Source of the DNA: Bacteroidales bacterium UBA1180
Lineage (GTDB): Bacteria; Bacteroidota; Bacteroidia; Bacteroidales; Paludibacteraceae
Direction: 5' to 3'
Assembly: GCA_002310195.1 (NCBI GenBank)
Contig: DBYS01000008.1
Span: 5,126-69,125 of the forward strand
Length of the DNA stretch: 64,000 bases
The notes beneath the pieces are model-generated. The model ran no database searches. It had not been told where the DNA came from and saw only the letters and a program-made list of their open reading frames with translations. This document shows positions 53,150-62,190 of the stretch, in pieces. A program made the translations under genes and the position numbers. How positions within the stretch are numbered: the stretch's first letter is position 1; each line of letters begins with the position of its first letter.

Positions 53150-53953
53150 TTGACCGTTCTGTTTGAGAATATAGCCAACGCCCGCGATATGGGCGGTATG
53201 ACCGGTGCAGGCGGACGGACAGTCCGGCCGCACCGGTTGTTGCGTACCGCTCATCTGCACGACGCCACCGATGCCGATGTGGCGCGGCTAAGGGACGAGT
53301 ACAACCTCTGCCGTGTGTTCGACTTCCGTTCGCTGAACGAGTTCGAGGTTGTCCCTGACCGTGAGATGGAAGGCGTGCAGCATCATCTGCTGCCGACCAT
53401 TGATATGCGCGCCGAGCAGGACACTGGCAAACCTATACCCGAAGAGGCGTTCTTCGAACTCGACCGGCATATAGTCAACTACTCGTTCTACCCAGAGGTG
53501 CAACAGATGGCGGCGAACATGTACCCCTCACTGATCCGTAGCGAGTTTTCGCAGTTGCAGTACGCCGCGTTCCTCCGACTGATCGTCGAGGCGCCCGAAG
53601 ACGGGGGTATCCTCTGGCATTGCGCCCAAGGCAAGGACCGCACCGGCTGGGGCGCAGCGTTCCTGTTGTCTGCTCTGGGCGTGGACAGGGAAGCAATAAT
53701 CGAAGATTTCGACCGGAGTAACGATGCTTACCGCGAAGTGGTAGCACGTTTGAATAACGACATCATCGCCCGTGGCGGCGGAGAACCGGAGATGGAAGTC
53801 ATACAGGCTTTTATGGGCGTGAGTACGTCGAACTTCATCCGTACGCTCGGCCTCATCGACCGCGAGTTCGGCGGTATGACGGAGTACCTGCATTCGATCC
53901 TCATGCTCACGCACGACGATATCCAACTGCTCCGTCGCAGATTCCTTAATTAA
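53150..53953 (+). CDS. Tyrosine/dual-specificity protein phosphatase (Y_phosphatase3-like)
   Basis: A 267-residue phosphatase with the active-site loop WHCAQGKDRTGWGAA (H-C-x5-R) and the N-terminal signature ANARDMGGM (family N-x-R-D-x-G-G). The signature begins ten residues after the only fitting start, TTG at 53,150; the next ATG would cut into the signature, so a TTG start is likely. It may act on a phosphoprotein or on phosphoinositide-like lipids. Its stop overlaps the convergent ftsW stop by 4 bp, with no terminator between. Confidence 0.82.
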   Translation: MTVLFENIANARDMGGMTGAGGRTVRPHRLLRTAHLHDATDADVARLRDEYNLCRVFDFRSLNEFEVVPDREMEGVQHHLLPTIDMRAEQDTGKPIPEEAFFELDRHIVNYSFYPEVQQMAANMYPSLIRSEFSQLQYAAFLRLIVEAPEDGGILWHCAQGKDRTGWGAAFLLSALGVDREAIIEDFDRSNDAYREVVARLNNDIIARGGGEPEMEVIQAFMGVSTSNFIRTLGLIDREFGGMTEYLHSILMLTHDDIQLLRRRFLN

Positions 53954-55203
53954 TCCAAATCAATATCGGGAACATCCTCGTAGGAGTCGGCACGTGACTG
54001 TTCGACCTGTGCCTGCATCTCGTTTTGCTCACGGCTCACGCACATCAGGATGGCGAAGTACAGGCTCGTGACCAGCACCGATGTGCCGCCACGGGAAACC
54101 ATCGGCAGCGGCTGCCCGGTCACAGGACCAAGACCTACCGCCACGGCCATCGACACGAACGCCTGGCTCGTGAGCATCAGTGCCAACCCCATGACCATGA
54201 GCATCGCACTGTAGTCGGCGTACTTCGACGATGTGTAGCACGCTCGGAACAGGATCACCACATACAGGATGATCAGCACCAACGCGCCGATAAAGCCTGT
54301 CTCCTCAACGATGATAGCAAAGATATAATCGGCATACGCCAGCGGCAGCCAGTTTCGTTCTACACTATTGCCCGGCAGTACGCCCAACGGCGATGCACCG
54401 CCACGGGCGATGGCCATAGTAGCATGGGTGCGTTGGTAATCGTCACCGCCATCGTCCACGGCATCATCGTCGGCAATGAACTTGTCGATACGTCCTACCC
54501 ATGTGATAGCACGCTTGAACGGACCGCTCATCTGGCGATGGGCACGAACGAACCCGTACTCCACGATGAAGTAACCCGACACGAGCAGCACAACGGCAAT
54601 AGCCAGTATGGCACCGAGATATTTAAGCGGTACGCGCGCAAGAAACCACATCAGGAAAACCACACCTCCCAGCAGCAGGGCGGTGGATAGGTTGCCTAAC
54701 AATATGGGGAAGATGATGACAGCCGACAGGATCAGCGTGCGGTAGAACTCCTTGACCAGTTCCTGCTCGTCATGTGCTTGCGAGAGGCGGTCGGCCACTA
54801 CGATGATCAGACCTAACTTGGCCAACTCCGATGGCTGGAAACTGAATCCGAAGATCTTGAACCATCGCTCGGCATCGTTGATCGTGCTCACAAACGGACT
54901 GCCGGGGATGATCATCAGATACAGACAGACAGCCGCTACGCCCAGCAACGCATAACCGCCTATGCGGACGTACTTCGAAGGAAACAGTTGCACCACGAAC
55001 CCGATAAGTGCACCGATCAAGATGAACTTAACCTGATGCCACACAGGCCCGAGCAGACTGCCGGACTTGAATGCCAGTGTGCTTGAGGCCGAAAAGAGCT
55101 CAAGCACCGCAAACACTACCAGCAATATAAACACCGTCCAGTACGTCTTGTCAACATACTTCAGTTTGCGTTTGATCGTATCCAGGACACTCGGGTTATC
55201 CAT
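53950..55203 (-). CDS. ftsW: Septal peptidoglycan glycosyltransferase FtsW
   Basis: A 417-residue SEDS-family polymerase with about ten membrane segments that builds septal glycan from lipid II. Recognisable SEDS parts are GDAERWFKIFGFSFQPSELAKLGLI (here NDAERW), GNLSTALLLGGVVFLMWFLA, FAIIVEETGFIGALVLI (conserved Glu) and LPMVSRGGTSVLVTSL. It is the last gene of the dcw run in this window; murG, its usual follower, lies at 34,030-35,163 instead. It converges with the phosphatase gene with overlapping stops. Confidence 0.95.
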   Translation of the reverse strand: MDNPSVLDTIKRKLKYVDKTYWTVFILLVVFAVLELFSASSTLAFKSGSLLGPVWHQVKFILIGALIGFVVQLFPSKYVRIGGYALLGVAAVCLYLMIIPGSPFVSTINDAERWFKIFGFSFQPSELAKLGLIIVVADRLSQAHDEQELVKEFYRTLILSAVIIFPILLGNLSTALLLGGVVFLMWFLARVPLKYLGAILAIAVVLLVSGYFIVEYGFVRAHRQMSGPFKRAITWVGRIDKFIADDDAVDDGGDDYQRTHATMAIARGGASPLGVLPGNSVERNWLPLAYADYIFAIIVEETGFIGALVLIILYVVILFRACYTSSKYADYSAMLMVMGLALMLTSQAFVSMAVAVGLGPVTGQPLPMVSRGGTSVLVTSLYFAILMCVSREQNEMQAQVEQSRADSYEDVPDIDLD

Positions 55204-55224
55204 AGTTGTGCGTCATTTGTTGTT

Positions 55225-56571
55225 TTACAGATTCCTTACCGCGGCCATGAACTGCTCGCCGCGATCCTCGTAGGACTTGAACAGATCGAAGCTTGCGCAG
55301 CAGGGCGATAGCAGCACTGTATCGCCGTCCTTGGCTGCCTCATAGCAGGCCTGCACGGCATCGGCAAGGGTATGCGTGTCGATATATCGCTTGTCGCCAT
55401 CAGGCGTATAGCCGAGCGCGGAGAAATGCTCGACGAGCTTCTCGTTGTGCAAACCCATGAACACCAGCGTGTGGCACTTCTGCAGCACAAGCTCGTCGAT
55501 CTCCGAGTAATCGTTGCCCTTGTCCTTGCCGCCAAGGATCAGTACGGTCGGGGTGGTCATCGCTTCCAGTGCATACCAGCAGGAGTTGACGTTCGTGGCT
55601 TTGCTGTCGTTGATCCAGCGTACACCGCGAACGGTTGCCACATATTGCAGGCGGTGCTCCACACCCTCGAAGGTAGTCAGGCTCTCGCGAATGACATCGT
55701 TTTTGATCCGCAGGATCTGCGCTGCCAGCGATGCTGCCATGGCGTTGTACTGATTGTGTTTGCCTTTGAGCGACAGCAACTCAACCGGCAGCTCCAGCGG
55801 TTCGCGCGCCTCGACCACGAGCGTGCTGCTCTTGACGAATGCAACGTTCTGGGCGTTCTGCTCGCCGAACGGGTAGAGTGTGGCTGCCGGACGGAGCTTA
55901 TGGATCTCGCGGTCGATGACCGGATCGCCGCTCCAGTAGATGAACGCATCCTCGCTGCGCTGGTTGCGCGTGATGCGCATCTTGGCGTTGATGTAGTTCT
56001 GGAACTCGAAGTCGTAACGATCCAAGTGGTCGGGCGTGATGTTCAGCAAGATGGCGATGTCCGCACGGAAGTCGTACATATTGTCTAATTGGAAAGAGCT
56101 GAGTTCAATCACGTAGTACTTGTGATCCTGTTGCGCCACCTGCAATGCGAGCGAGTTGCCGATGTTCCCTGCCAGTCCGACATCCAATCCGGCACGGCGC
56201 AGCATATCGTAGATCAGCGAGGTGGTCGTGGTCTTGCCGTTCGAACCGGTGATGCATATCATCTTGGCGTTCGTATAGCGTGCCGCAAACTCAATCTCCG
56301 AGATGATAGGTGTGCCCTGTTCGATGAGCTTCCTGATCATCGGTGCCGAGTCAGGTATGCCCGGCGACTTGACTACCTCGCCGGCATTGAGGATCAGTTC
56401 TGCAGTATGCTTCCCGCTCTCGTAGCGTATGCCATGCTGGTCAAGCAAGGCGGCATAGTGCGGTTTGATCTCGCCCATGTCGCTCACGAACGTATCATAG
56501 CCTTTCGCCTTAGCGAGGATCGCTGCGCCCACGCCGCTCTCGCCGGCACCTAAAACCACTAATCGTTTCAT
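55225..56571 (-). CDS. murD: UDP-N-acetylmuramoyl-L-alanine--D-glutamate ligase
   Basis: Adds D-glutamate to UDP-MurNAc-L-Ala. The 448 residues contain the N-terminal dinucleotide-like fold LVVLGAGESGVGAAILAK, the ATP loop ITGSNGKTTTTSLIYD at about 110-126, NIGNSLALQ, the LNITPDHLDRY motif and NDSKATNVNSCWYAL. It follows mraY by one base pair, consistent with the operon. Confidence 0.96.
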   Translation of the reverse strand: MKRLVVLGAGESGVGAAILAKAKGYDTFVSDMGEIKPHYAALLDQHGIRYESGKHTAELILNAGEVVKSPGIPDSAPMIRKLIEQGTPIISEIEFAARYTNAKMICITGSNGKTTTTSLIYDMLRRAGLDVGLAGNIGNSLALQVAQQDHKYYVIELSSFQLDNMYDFRADIAILLNITPDHLDRYDFEFQNYINAKMRITRNQRSEDAFIYWSGDPVIDREIHKLRPAATLYPFGEQNAQNVAFVKSSTLVVEAREPLELPVELLSLKGKHNQYNAMAASLAAQILRIKNDVIRESLTTFEGVEHRLQYVATVRGVRWINDSKATNVNSCWYALEAMTTPTVLILGGKDKGNDYSEIDELVLQKCHTLVFMGLHNEKLVEHFSALGYTPDGDKRYIDTHTLADAVQACYEAAKDGDTVLLSPCCASFDLFKSYEDRGEQFMAAVRNL

Positions 56572-56572
56572 A

Positions 56573-57856
56573 TTATCGTATCTTCAATGTCAGGATAGTG
56601 AATGCCGCCAGCAGCAGCGTAACGATGCAGAAGCGCACAACGATCTTCGTCTCGTGGTGCAGGTTCTGCTGCCCTTTGCACAGGATTCGGCAGGTAGGGT
56701 CGTTCTTTAATACCTGTTCGACCGATGTGCGGAAGTGGTCGTGCAGCGGTGCACGCTTGAACACGCGTATGCGCTGCCCTTTCCGCTTACTGAACTTATA
56801 GACTTGTGTCTGCAATATCACCGACACGCTCTCCATGAGGAACACGCCGCACAGGATCGGTACGAGCAACTCCTTGTGGATGATCACCGCGCACACACCG
56901 ATGATGCCGCCGATGGTCAGACTGCCTGTGTCGCCCATGAACACCTGTGCAGGGAATCCGTTGAACCACAGGAATCCCACCAGTGCACCCACAAACGCGC
57001 CGAGGAACACTACGAGCTCCTCGCTGCCGGGGATATACATCACGTCGAAGTAATCCGCCAGCATCGTGTTACCCGACACATACGCCAGCACAATCAACGC
57101 GACACCGATGATCGCACTGTTGCCGGCACACATGCCATCCATGCCGTCGTTGAGGTTAGCACCATTGCTCACTGCCGCTACGACGAACACCGTCAACAGT
57201 ACGAAGAAGATCCATCCGGCGCGGTACTTCCAGTCCTCACCGAGGAACGAGAACATATCGGCATAGTTGGCGTTGTGGTTCTTGACGAACGGGATCGTGG
57301 TGCGTGTGGACTTCACTTCCGGCGATTTCTCCACGACGCGAACATTATTCTCGTAGTGCACGCTTACGGTCTCGTTCATCGTCGTCACCGGCGCATAACG
57401 CAGCGTCAGGCCAACGATCAGTCCGAGCGTCACCTGCCCGATGATCTTTACCCAGCCGTTCAGTCCCTCTTTGTTATGCTTGAAGGTCTTGATATAGTCG
57501 TCAGCAAACCCTAACAACCCGAGGATGACCGTGGTGATAAGCATCAGCCACAGATAGACGTTCTTCAGGTTACCGACCAGCAGAACCGGCAGGATCGTTG
57601 CCACGATCAGCACTACGCCGCCCATCGTAGGCACACCTTTCTTGCCCACATTGAACGGGTCGGTCTTCTCGTCGCGTTGCTGCTCGGAGATATGTTTGCG
57701 TTTGAGCAGGTTGATGAACCTGTTGCCAAACCACACGCTCACAATGAATGCGATCACCGCAGCCACGATTGCGCGGAAAGAGATGTATTGCCACAATCCT
57801 GCACCGGCAAAGTGCCCGTGAGTCTGTTGCAAGTATTCAACGAGATGATATATCAT
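56573..57856 (-). CDS. mraY: Phospho-N-acetylmuramoyl-pentapeptide-transferase MraY
   Basis: Transfers phospho-MurNAc-pentapeptide to undecaprenyl phosphate (lipid I). The 427 residues have about ten membrane helices and the conserved parts EKTDPFNVGKKGVPTMGG, FADDYIKTFKHNKEGL (Asp pair), NLNDGMDGMCAG and GDTGSLTIGG. An extra periplasmic insert of about 60 residues (TMNETVSVHYENNVRVVEKS) follows the fourth helix, as in other Bacteroidota MraY. The last catalytic loop reads APLHDHF where many MraY have HHH; I believe HDH occurs in this phylum too, which a family alignment would settle. Confidence 0.95.
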   Translation of the reverse strand: MIYHLVEYLQQTHGHFAGAGLWQYISFRAIVAAVIAFIVSVWFGNRFINLLKRKHISEQQRDEKTDPFNVGKKGVPTMGGVVLIVATILPVLLVGNLKNVYLWLMLITTVILGLLGFADDYIKTFKHNKEGLNGWVKIIGQVTLGLIVGLTLRYAPVTTMNETVSVHYENNVRVVEKSPEVKSTRTTIPFVKNHNANYADMFSFLGEDWKYRAGWIFFVLLTVFVVAAVSNGANLNDGMDGMCAGNSAIIGVALIVLAYVSGNTMLADYFDVMYIPGSEELVVFLGAFVGALVGFLWFNGFPAQVFMGDTGSLTIGGIIGVCAVIIHKELLVPILCGVFLMESVSVILQTQVYKFSKRKGQRIRVFKRAPLHDHFRTSVEQVLKNDPTCRILCKGQQNLHHETKIVVRFCIVTLLLAAFTILTLKIR

Positions 57857-57860
57857 ACGA

Positions 57861-58331
57861 TTATTTTGTTTGCTCTTTAGTTGCTATAGAAATGTATCGC
57901 CTGCTGTTGGCTTTGTTGCCGTCGTAGTCCGCTATCAGCCATTCGCCGTTTACGAGCTCCAAGTCCATCACATGCTCATCGGCGAAGTAATCGGAGTCTT
58001 GCGGATGAACGAGCACGGTCGCTGTTGCGTGACTGTCATCAGTCAGTGTTACAGACAGCACATCGCAAGCACAATGCGCCACGGGTGAACCGTCTGCAGC
58101 CACGAACCAGAACTCCCATTCGTGCAACACAGGCGTGGCATCAGGCAGCGCGAACATCGTATCCAGAACGGCATAGAAGTCCTCTGTCAACCAGCCGCGC
58201 GAATGCTCCAGTTCCGTTGGTTCGGGTATATACCGGCACAGTTCGGCAACGCGCTTGGCCATACGTTGCTCCGGCGTACTGCACGCCACAAGCAGCATTG
58301 CCAGCAATGCCATGAAAACAGGTTTCTTCAT
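57861..58331 (-). CDS. Small lipoprotein inside the cell-wall cluster
   Basis: A 156-residue protein with lipoprotein signal MKKPVFMALLAMLLVACSTP. The mature domain (YAVLDTMFALPDATPVLHEW, VLVHPQDSDYFADEHVMDLE, VNGEWLIADYDGNKANSRRY) looks like a small alpha+beta fold of the DUF3828 or NTF2-like sort; no function recognised. It stands 4 bp from mraY and 10 bp from the rubredoxin gene, and is an insertion compared with the usual murE-mraY order. Confidence 0.75.
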   Translation of the reverse strand: MKKPVFMALLAMLLVACSTPEQRMAKRVAELCRYIPEPTELEHSRGWLTEDFYAVLDTMFALPDATPVLHEWEFWFVAADGSPVAHCACDVLSVTLTDDSHATATVLVHPQDSDYFADEHVMDLELVNGEWLIADYDGNKANSRRYISIATKEQTK

Positions 58332-58341
58332 ACAAGATGTT

Positions 58342-58503
58342 TTACTCTGCCGGACTGAAATCGCTTTTGCCTACGCCACACAGCGGGCATACCCAGTCCT
58401 CAGGCAGTTCGTCAAACGGTGTTCCGGCTGCAATGCCGTTGTCGGGATCACCTACTGCGGGATCATACTCATAGCCGCATACGTCACAAATGTACTTTTT
58501 CAT
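58342..58503 (-). CDS. Rubredoxin
   Basis: A 53-residue iron protein read from ATG at 58,503. Both Cys pairs are present: [20 protein letters not shown] (C-x2-C) and [13 protein letters not shown] (C-x2-C), binding one Fe(S-Cys)4 centre. It would carry single electrons in the cytoplasm, for example in oxygen or peroxide defence in an anaerobe. It is located between murE and the lipoprotein gene inside the dcw cluster, an unusual place. Confidence 0.96.
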   Translation of the reverse strand: MKKYICDVCGYEYDPAVGDPDNGIAAGTPFDELPEDWVCPLCGVGKSDFSPAE

Positions 58504-58540
58504 TGCTGTTGAATATTTGGTTGTTACTATAGATTACGAA

Positions 58541-60016
58541 TCAAATGTACTTGCGTACTTGCTCATGGTCGTCGAAGTGGTGCTTCACGCCCTTGATTAT
58601 CTGATAGTCCTCATGGCCTTTGCCGGCAACGAGGATGACATCACCTTTCTGCGCGAGCGTGCAAGCTGTCTGGATGGCTGCGGAACGATCTTCGATCACA
58701 AGGGTGGAACGCAGTTCATCTTCGGTCAAGCCGGCAGTCATGTCAGCTAAGATGTCGCTGGGCTCCTCGTCACGGGGATTGTCGCTGGTGAGGATGAGTT
58801 GTCCGCTGCCACGTTTGGCAATCTGCGCCATCATCGGACGTTTGCCTTTGTCGCGGTTACCGCCGCAGCCCACCACGGTGATCAGTTTCGGCTTCTGACT
58901 TTCAGCTTTCGGCTTTTGGCTTCCCAAGATCTCGTTGATGGTGCTGATGACGTTCTCCACAGCATCGGGCGTATGAGCATAATCGATGATTGCCGTCCAT
59001 CCTTTGGGCGAGTGGATAGTCTCGAATCGTCCGTTCACGGGCTTAAGCGCACTGAGTATGCGCAGCACATCGATCTTGTCGAATCCCAGGCAAAGTGCTG
59101 CGCTGTATATACACAGCAGATTGCTGACGTTGAACCGCCCCACCAGCGGTACGAACACTTCCTGATTGTCGATACTGAGCAGCATGCCGTCGAACCCTTC
59201 TTCAAGGATCTTGCCGCGATGGTCAGCCATCGTCTGCGTGGAGTACGTAAAGACTTTTGCATGGGTGTTCTGCGTCATTACGAGTCCGTTCTTGTCATCG
59301 GCATTCGTTACGGCAAACGCATCTTTCGCCAAACCGTCGAACAGGCGTTTCTTGGTGTCGCGGTAGTTGTCGAAGGTCTTGTGGTAGTCAATATGGTCGC
59401 GTGTGAGGTTGGTGAACATCGCCCCCTTGAACTGCAGTCCTGCTATGCGCTCCTGTGCTATACTGTGGCTGCTGACCTCCATGAACGCATACTTGCAGCC
59501 TGCCTCGACCATCTGACCGAGCAGCGCATTGAGCGCGAGAGCATCGGGTGTGGTGTGCGTTGAAGGGAATGCCTTGCCGTCCACATAATAGACAACGGTG
59601 GAGATCAGTCCGGCTTTGTGCCCGAGCGCACGCACCATCTCGTAGAGTAGCGTGGCGATGGTCGTTTTGCCGTTGGTGCCGGTAACGCCTACCAGCGTCA
59701 GCTTCTCGCTCGGACAACCGTACCACTGGTGCGCCAAACGCCCGAGAGCCTCCTCGGAGTTCTGCACCAATACATACGTCACGCCTGGTTTGGGTTCGGC
59801 GAGATAGGCCGGATTGTCCAGAACAATCACGGCAGCGCCTTTCTCGATGCACGAAGGAATGAACGTATGTCCGTCAACCGCCGTGCCGGCTTGGGCAACG
59901 AACAGGTCACCTGCTTCGACCTTACGCGAGTCGAACTGTATGGCGTGAACGTCAATATCGGTTGCGCCTGTCACCTGGATAGGCTTGATGGCTTGTAGTA
60001 GTTCGCTTAGTATCAT
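58541..60016 (-). CDS. murE: UDP-N-acetylmuramoyl-L-alanyl-D-glutamate--2,6-diaminopimelate ligase
   Basis: Adds the third amino acid of the peptidoglycan stem peptide. The 491 residues show the ATP loop GVTGTNGKTTIATLLYEM at about 114-131, DHIDYHKTFDNYRDTKKRLF, and the specificity motif DNPR (in TSDNPRDEEPSDI), which indicates meso-diaminopimelate. About residues 365-377 are SQKPKAESQKPK, coded by a period-7 array, just before the conserved LITVVGCGGNRDKGKRPMM. The insert lies in a surface loop of this otherwise conserved protein. Confidence 0.96.
   Translation of the reverse strand: MILSELLQAIKPIQVTGATDIDVHAIQFDSRKVEAGDLFVAQAGTAVDGHTFIPSCIEKGAAVIVLDNPAYLAEPKPGVTYVLVQNSEEALGRLAHQWYGCPSEKLTLVGVTGTNGKTTIATLLYEMVRALGHKAGLISTVVYYVDGKAFPSTHTTPDALALNALLGQMVEAGCKYAFMEVSSHSIAQERIAGLQFKGAMFTNLTRDHIDYHKTFDNYRDTKKRLFDGLAKDAFAVTNADDKNGLVMTQNTHAKVFTYSTQTMADHRGKILEEGFDGMLLSIDNQEVFVPLVGRFNVSNLLCIYSAALCLGFDKIDVLRILSALKPVNGRFETIHSPKGWTAIIDYAHTPDAVENVISTINEILGSQKPKAESQKPKLITVVGCGGNRDKGKRPMMAQIAKRGSGQLILTSDNPRDEEPSDILADMTAGLTEDELRSTLVIEDRSAAIQTACTLAQKGDVILVAGKGHEDYQIIKGVKHHFDDHEQVRKYI
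58886..58922. repeat. Period-7 tandem repeat in murE
   Basis: Plus-strand heptads TTTCGGC, TTCTGAC, TTTCAGC, TTTCGGC, TTTTGGC, then TT. On the coding strand the unit is roughly GCCGAAA/GCTGAAA, read as SQKPKAESQKPK. The array is 35 bp of full units, in frame. Confidence 0.8.
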
Positions 60017-60019
60017 GAT

Positions 60020-61855
60020 TTATTTGTTTTTCTCATAAACAAGGCTGTCGCCTTTGATGATATAATGTCCGGCATAGACGATCGTCCGCTCGGCTATCTG
60101 CCGCACCACTTTGCCGCAATCCATTCCGGCATCATACAGACCGTAGTTTTTCGGATGCTCAATCATGCAGATGCAGGTATATTGGGGTTTATCTTCCGGG
60201 AAGTACCCCACGAACGTCATGCGGTGTTCGCGCGTCTGGTAGCGGCCGTTGCGGAAGAGCTGCGCCGTACCGGTCTTGCCGGCTATCGGCACGAGCTTGG
60301 ATTGAGCTTTGGGTTGTCTCCACGGGTTGACGGAGGCTGTGCCGAGATTGTTGTCCCAAACCACATCGTGCAGACCGGCCTTGATATCCCGCAGCGTGCT
60401 GTTGCGGCACATGCTGCCTTTGAGTGTCTCGGTGTCAAACTCGCGGATCACTTCTTCGCCGTCCATCACGCGCTCCACGATATACGGGCGGATCATCTTT
60501 CCGTCGTTGGCTATGCCGTTGTAGAATGTGAGGATCTGCATCGGCGTTAACTCCACCGAATAGCCGTACGCCATACGCGACAGGGTCACGGCATCGCGGG
60601 GTATATCGATTCGCGGTTTCTGTGCACCCGGTATCTCCGAATACACGCTGTCGCGAATGCCCATATTTTGGAGTTTGTCAACAAACTTCGAAGCCTTCTT
60701 GTCATAGCTCTTCAAGATCATCTTGGCGAATGCGATGTTCGACGATACAGCCAGTGCGCTGCGCATCGTATATGTCGTATCTTTCGGGTGAGCATCGCGG
60801 TGTGTGGCATCGAGGTACGTCCAGCCTTTCGAATACACCTCAAACGTGTCAGTCAGTTCGATCTTGCCGTCATCGAGTGCGGCCATCATCGCTATGGTCT
60901 TGAACGTTGATCCCGGCTCGACGCGCGTTACGGCATGATTGGCTTTCTCGCTGTACGTGCCGTCGGTGTTGCGGTCGAGGTTACAGATCGCGCGCACCCT
61001 ACCGCTCTGCGTCTCCATCAGGATGCAACAACCCCAGTCTGCCTGTGTGCGCTCCAGGCAGCCGCGCAGAGCTGTCTCGGTTATATCCAGAAGGTTTGCA
61101 TCAAGGGTGGTGACTATATCATAACCGTTCACGGCTTCGCGAACCGGCACATTCTCCCATTTGCCGCCCATGCGTTCGCGCAACGCAAGACCGTCAATGC
61201 CGTGCAGCTCGTCCTCAAAGGTCTTTTCCAGACCGGTGTTGCCTTTGCCGTTGGCGAGGATCGTTCCGATCGTTCGTGAGGCTAGCGAACCGAAGGGTTT
61301 CTTGCGTTGCGGCTGGTCGTCGAACTGTATGCCCGACTTGTAGTACCCGCGACGGAAGAGCGGCAGTTGTTCTATCTCACGTTTCTGGATGTACGACACG
61401 CGGTGCGGACAGAGCTTGAGGTACGTGCCGTTCTCGCGTTGCTGGCCTTTGGCGTTCTTGCCGTTGCGGGTGTTGAACGAACGTACCATCATCGCTTTGT
61501 ATTCCGTGGCCGTCTTCTCCGGCAGGATACGTGCCAGACCGATGGCTATGCTGTCCACATACCGGTAGAACAGCGTATCGCCGCCCTGGTGAAGTGCCGG
61601 CACACGGGTATCCATATACACGTAGTAACCCGGTATACTGCTGGCCAACAGCCGTCCTTCGCAATCGAGGATATTTCCGCGCTGCGGATCGATCACGGTA
61701 GCATTGGGCTTGGGGTTATCCACCACTTGCAGCCATTTGTCCCGCTCGAACCATTGGATACGCACAATATACGCCAGCACAACCACGAAACCTGCCGCAA
61801 TGAACAGGAACACGATTGCGAAACGTAGGATTGTATTTTGTCGATTGTCGGCCAT
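60020..61855 (-). CDS. ftsI: Septal penicillin-binding protein (FtsI/PBP3 transpeptidase)
   Basis: A 611-residue class B PBP. N-terminal membrane helix (FAIVFLFIAAGFVVVLAYIV), dimerisation domain, and a transpeptidase domain with the acyl-Ser motif EPGSTFKTIAMM (S-T-F-K), the SxN motif VSSNIAFAKM and the KTG motif AGKTGTAQLF. The long C-terminal PASTA domains seen in some relatives are absent. It sits between murE (4 bp) and the ftsL-like gene (13 bp). Confidence 0.95.
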   Translation of the reverse strand: MADNRQNTILRFAIVFLFIAAGFVVVLAYIVRIQWFERDKWLQVVDNPKPNATVIDPQRGNILDCEGRLLASSIPGYYVYMDTRVPALHQGGDTLFYRYVDSIAIGLARILPEKTATEYKAMMVRSFNTRNGKNAKGQQRENGTYLKLCPHRVSYIQKREIEQLPLFRRGYYKSGIQFDDQPQRKKPFGSLASRTIGTILANGKGNTGLEKTFEDELHGIDGLALRERMGGKWENVPVREAVNGYDIVTTLDANLLDITETALRGCLERTQADWGCCILMETQSGRVRAICNLDRNTDGTYSEKANHAVTRVEPGSTFKTIAMMAALDDGKIELTDTFEVYSKGWTYLDATHRDAHPKDTTYTMRSALAVSSNIAFAKMILKSYDKKASKFVDKLQNMGIRDSVYSEIPGAQKPRIDIPRDAVTLSRMAYGYSVELTPMQILTFYNGIANDGKMIRPYIVERVMDGEEVIREFDTETLKGSMCRNSTLRDIKAGLHDVVWDNNLGTASVNPWRQPKAQSKLVPIAGKTGTAQLFRNGRYQTREHRMTFVGYFPEDKPQYTCICMIEHPKNYGLYDAGMDCGKVVRQIAERTIVYAGHYIIKGDSLVYEKNK

Positions 61856-61868
61856 TCTGCTGCTGTGG

Positions 61869-62186
61869 CTATTTGATCACGATAACCGGTGTATTGGCTT
61901 CGCGGAGATTACTGCCGTGCTCTTTCAGCGCCCGTGACACTTCCGACTGACGGGTACTGTTCACCAGTTCGGAACTGATGGTCAGTTCCTCGTTGCGCGC
62001 GTCCTGCAGCTCTTTCTTCAGCGCACCGATGCGCACGTACTGCCATTCGGATATGAATCCCATCAGTATGCTGATGAAGATATACACGCCGATCAGTGCC
62101 AGCAATCGGTATTGCTGTGCCACCTTTTCGTTGCGGAATATATCTCCGTTCAGGATCTTTTGCAGTAAACTCAGTCGTTTGTTCAT
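61869..62186 (-). CDS. FtsL-like division protein
   Basis: A 105-residue protein with a cytoplasmic basic start, one membrane helix (LLALIGVYIFISILMGFISE) and a short coiled coil (LKKELQDARNEELTISSELV). Its size, topology and place between rsmH and ftsI fit FtsL of Bacteroidota, which binds FtsQB and FtsWI at the septum. The sequence itself is too short and variable for a firm family match by eye. Confidence 0.8.
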   Translation of the reverse strand: MNKRLSLLQKILNGDIFRNEKVAQQYRLLALIGVYIFISILMGFISEWQYVRIGALKKELQDARNEELTISSELVNSTRQSEVSRALKEHGSNLREANTPVIVIK

Positions 62187-62190
62187 ATAT

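Noticed and set aside
56700..56760. HDH instead of HHH in the last MraY loop
   Set aside because: I believe other Bacteroidota MraY proteins show the same residue; without an alignment it cannot be called unusual.
60300..60335. A possible degenerate period-7 repeat in ftsI (NPWRQPKAQSKLVPIAGKTG)
   Set aside because: The peptide resembles the SQKPK type, but the DNA heptads do not line up well enough to call; the segment before KTG is naturally variable.
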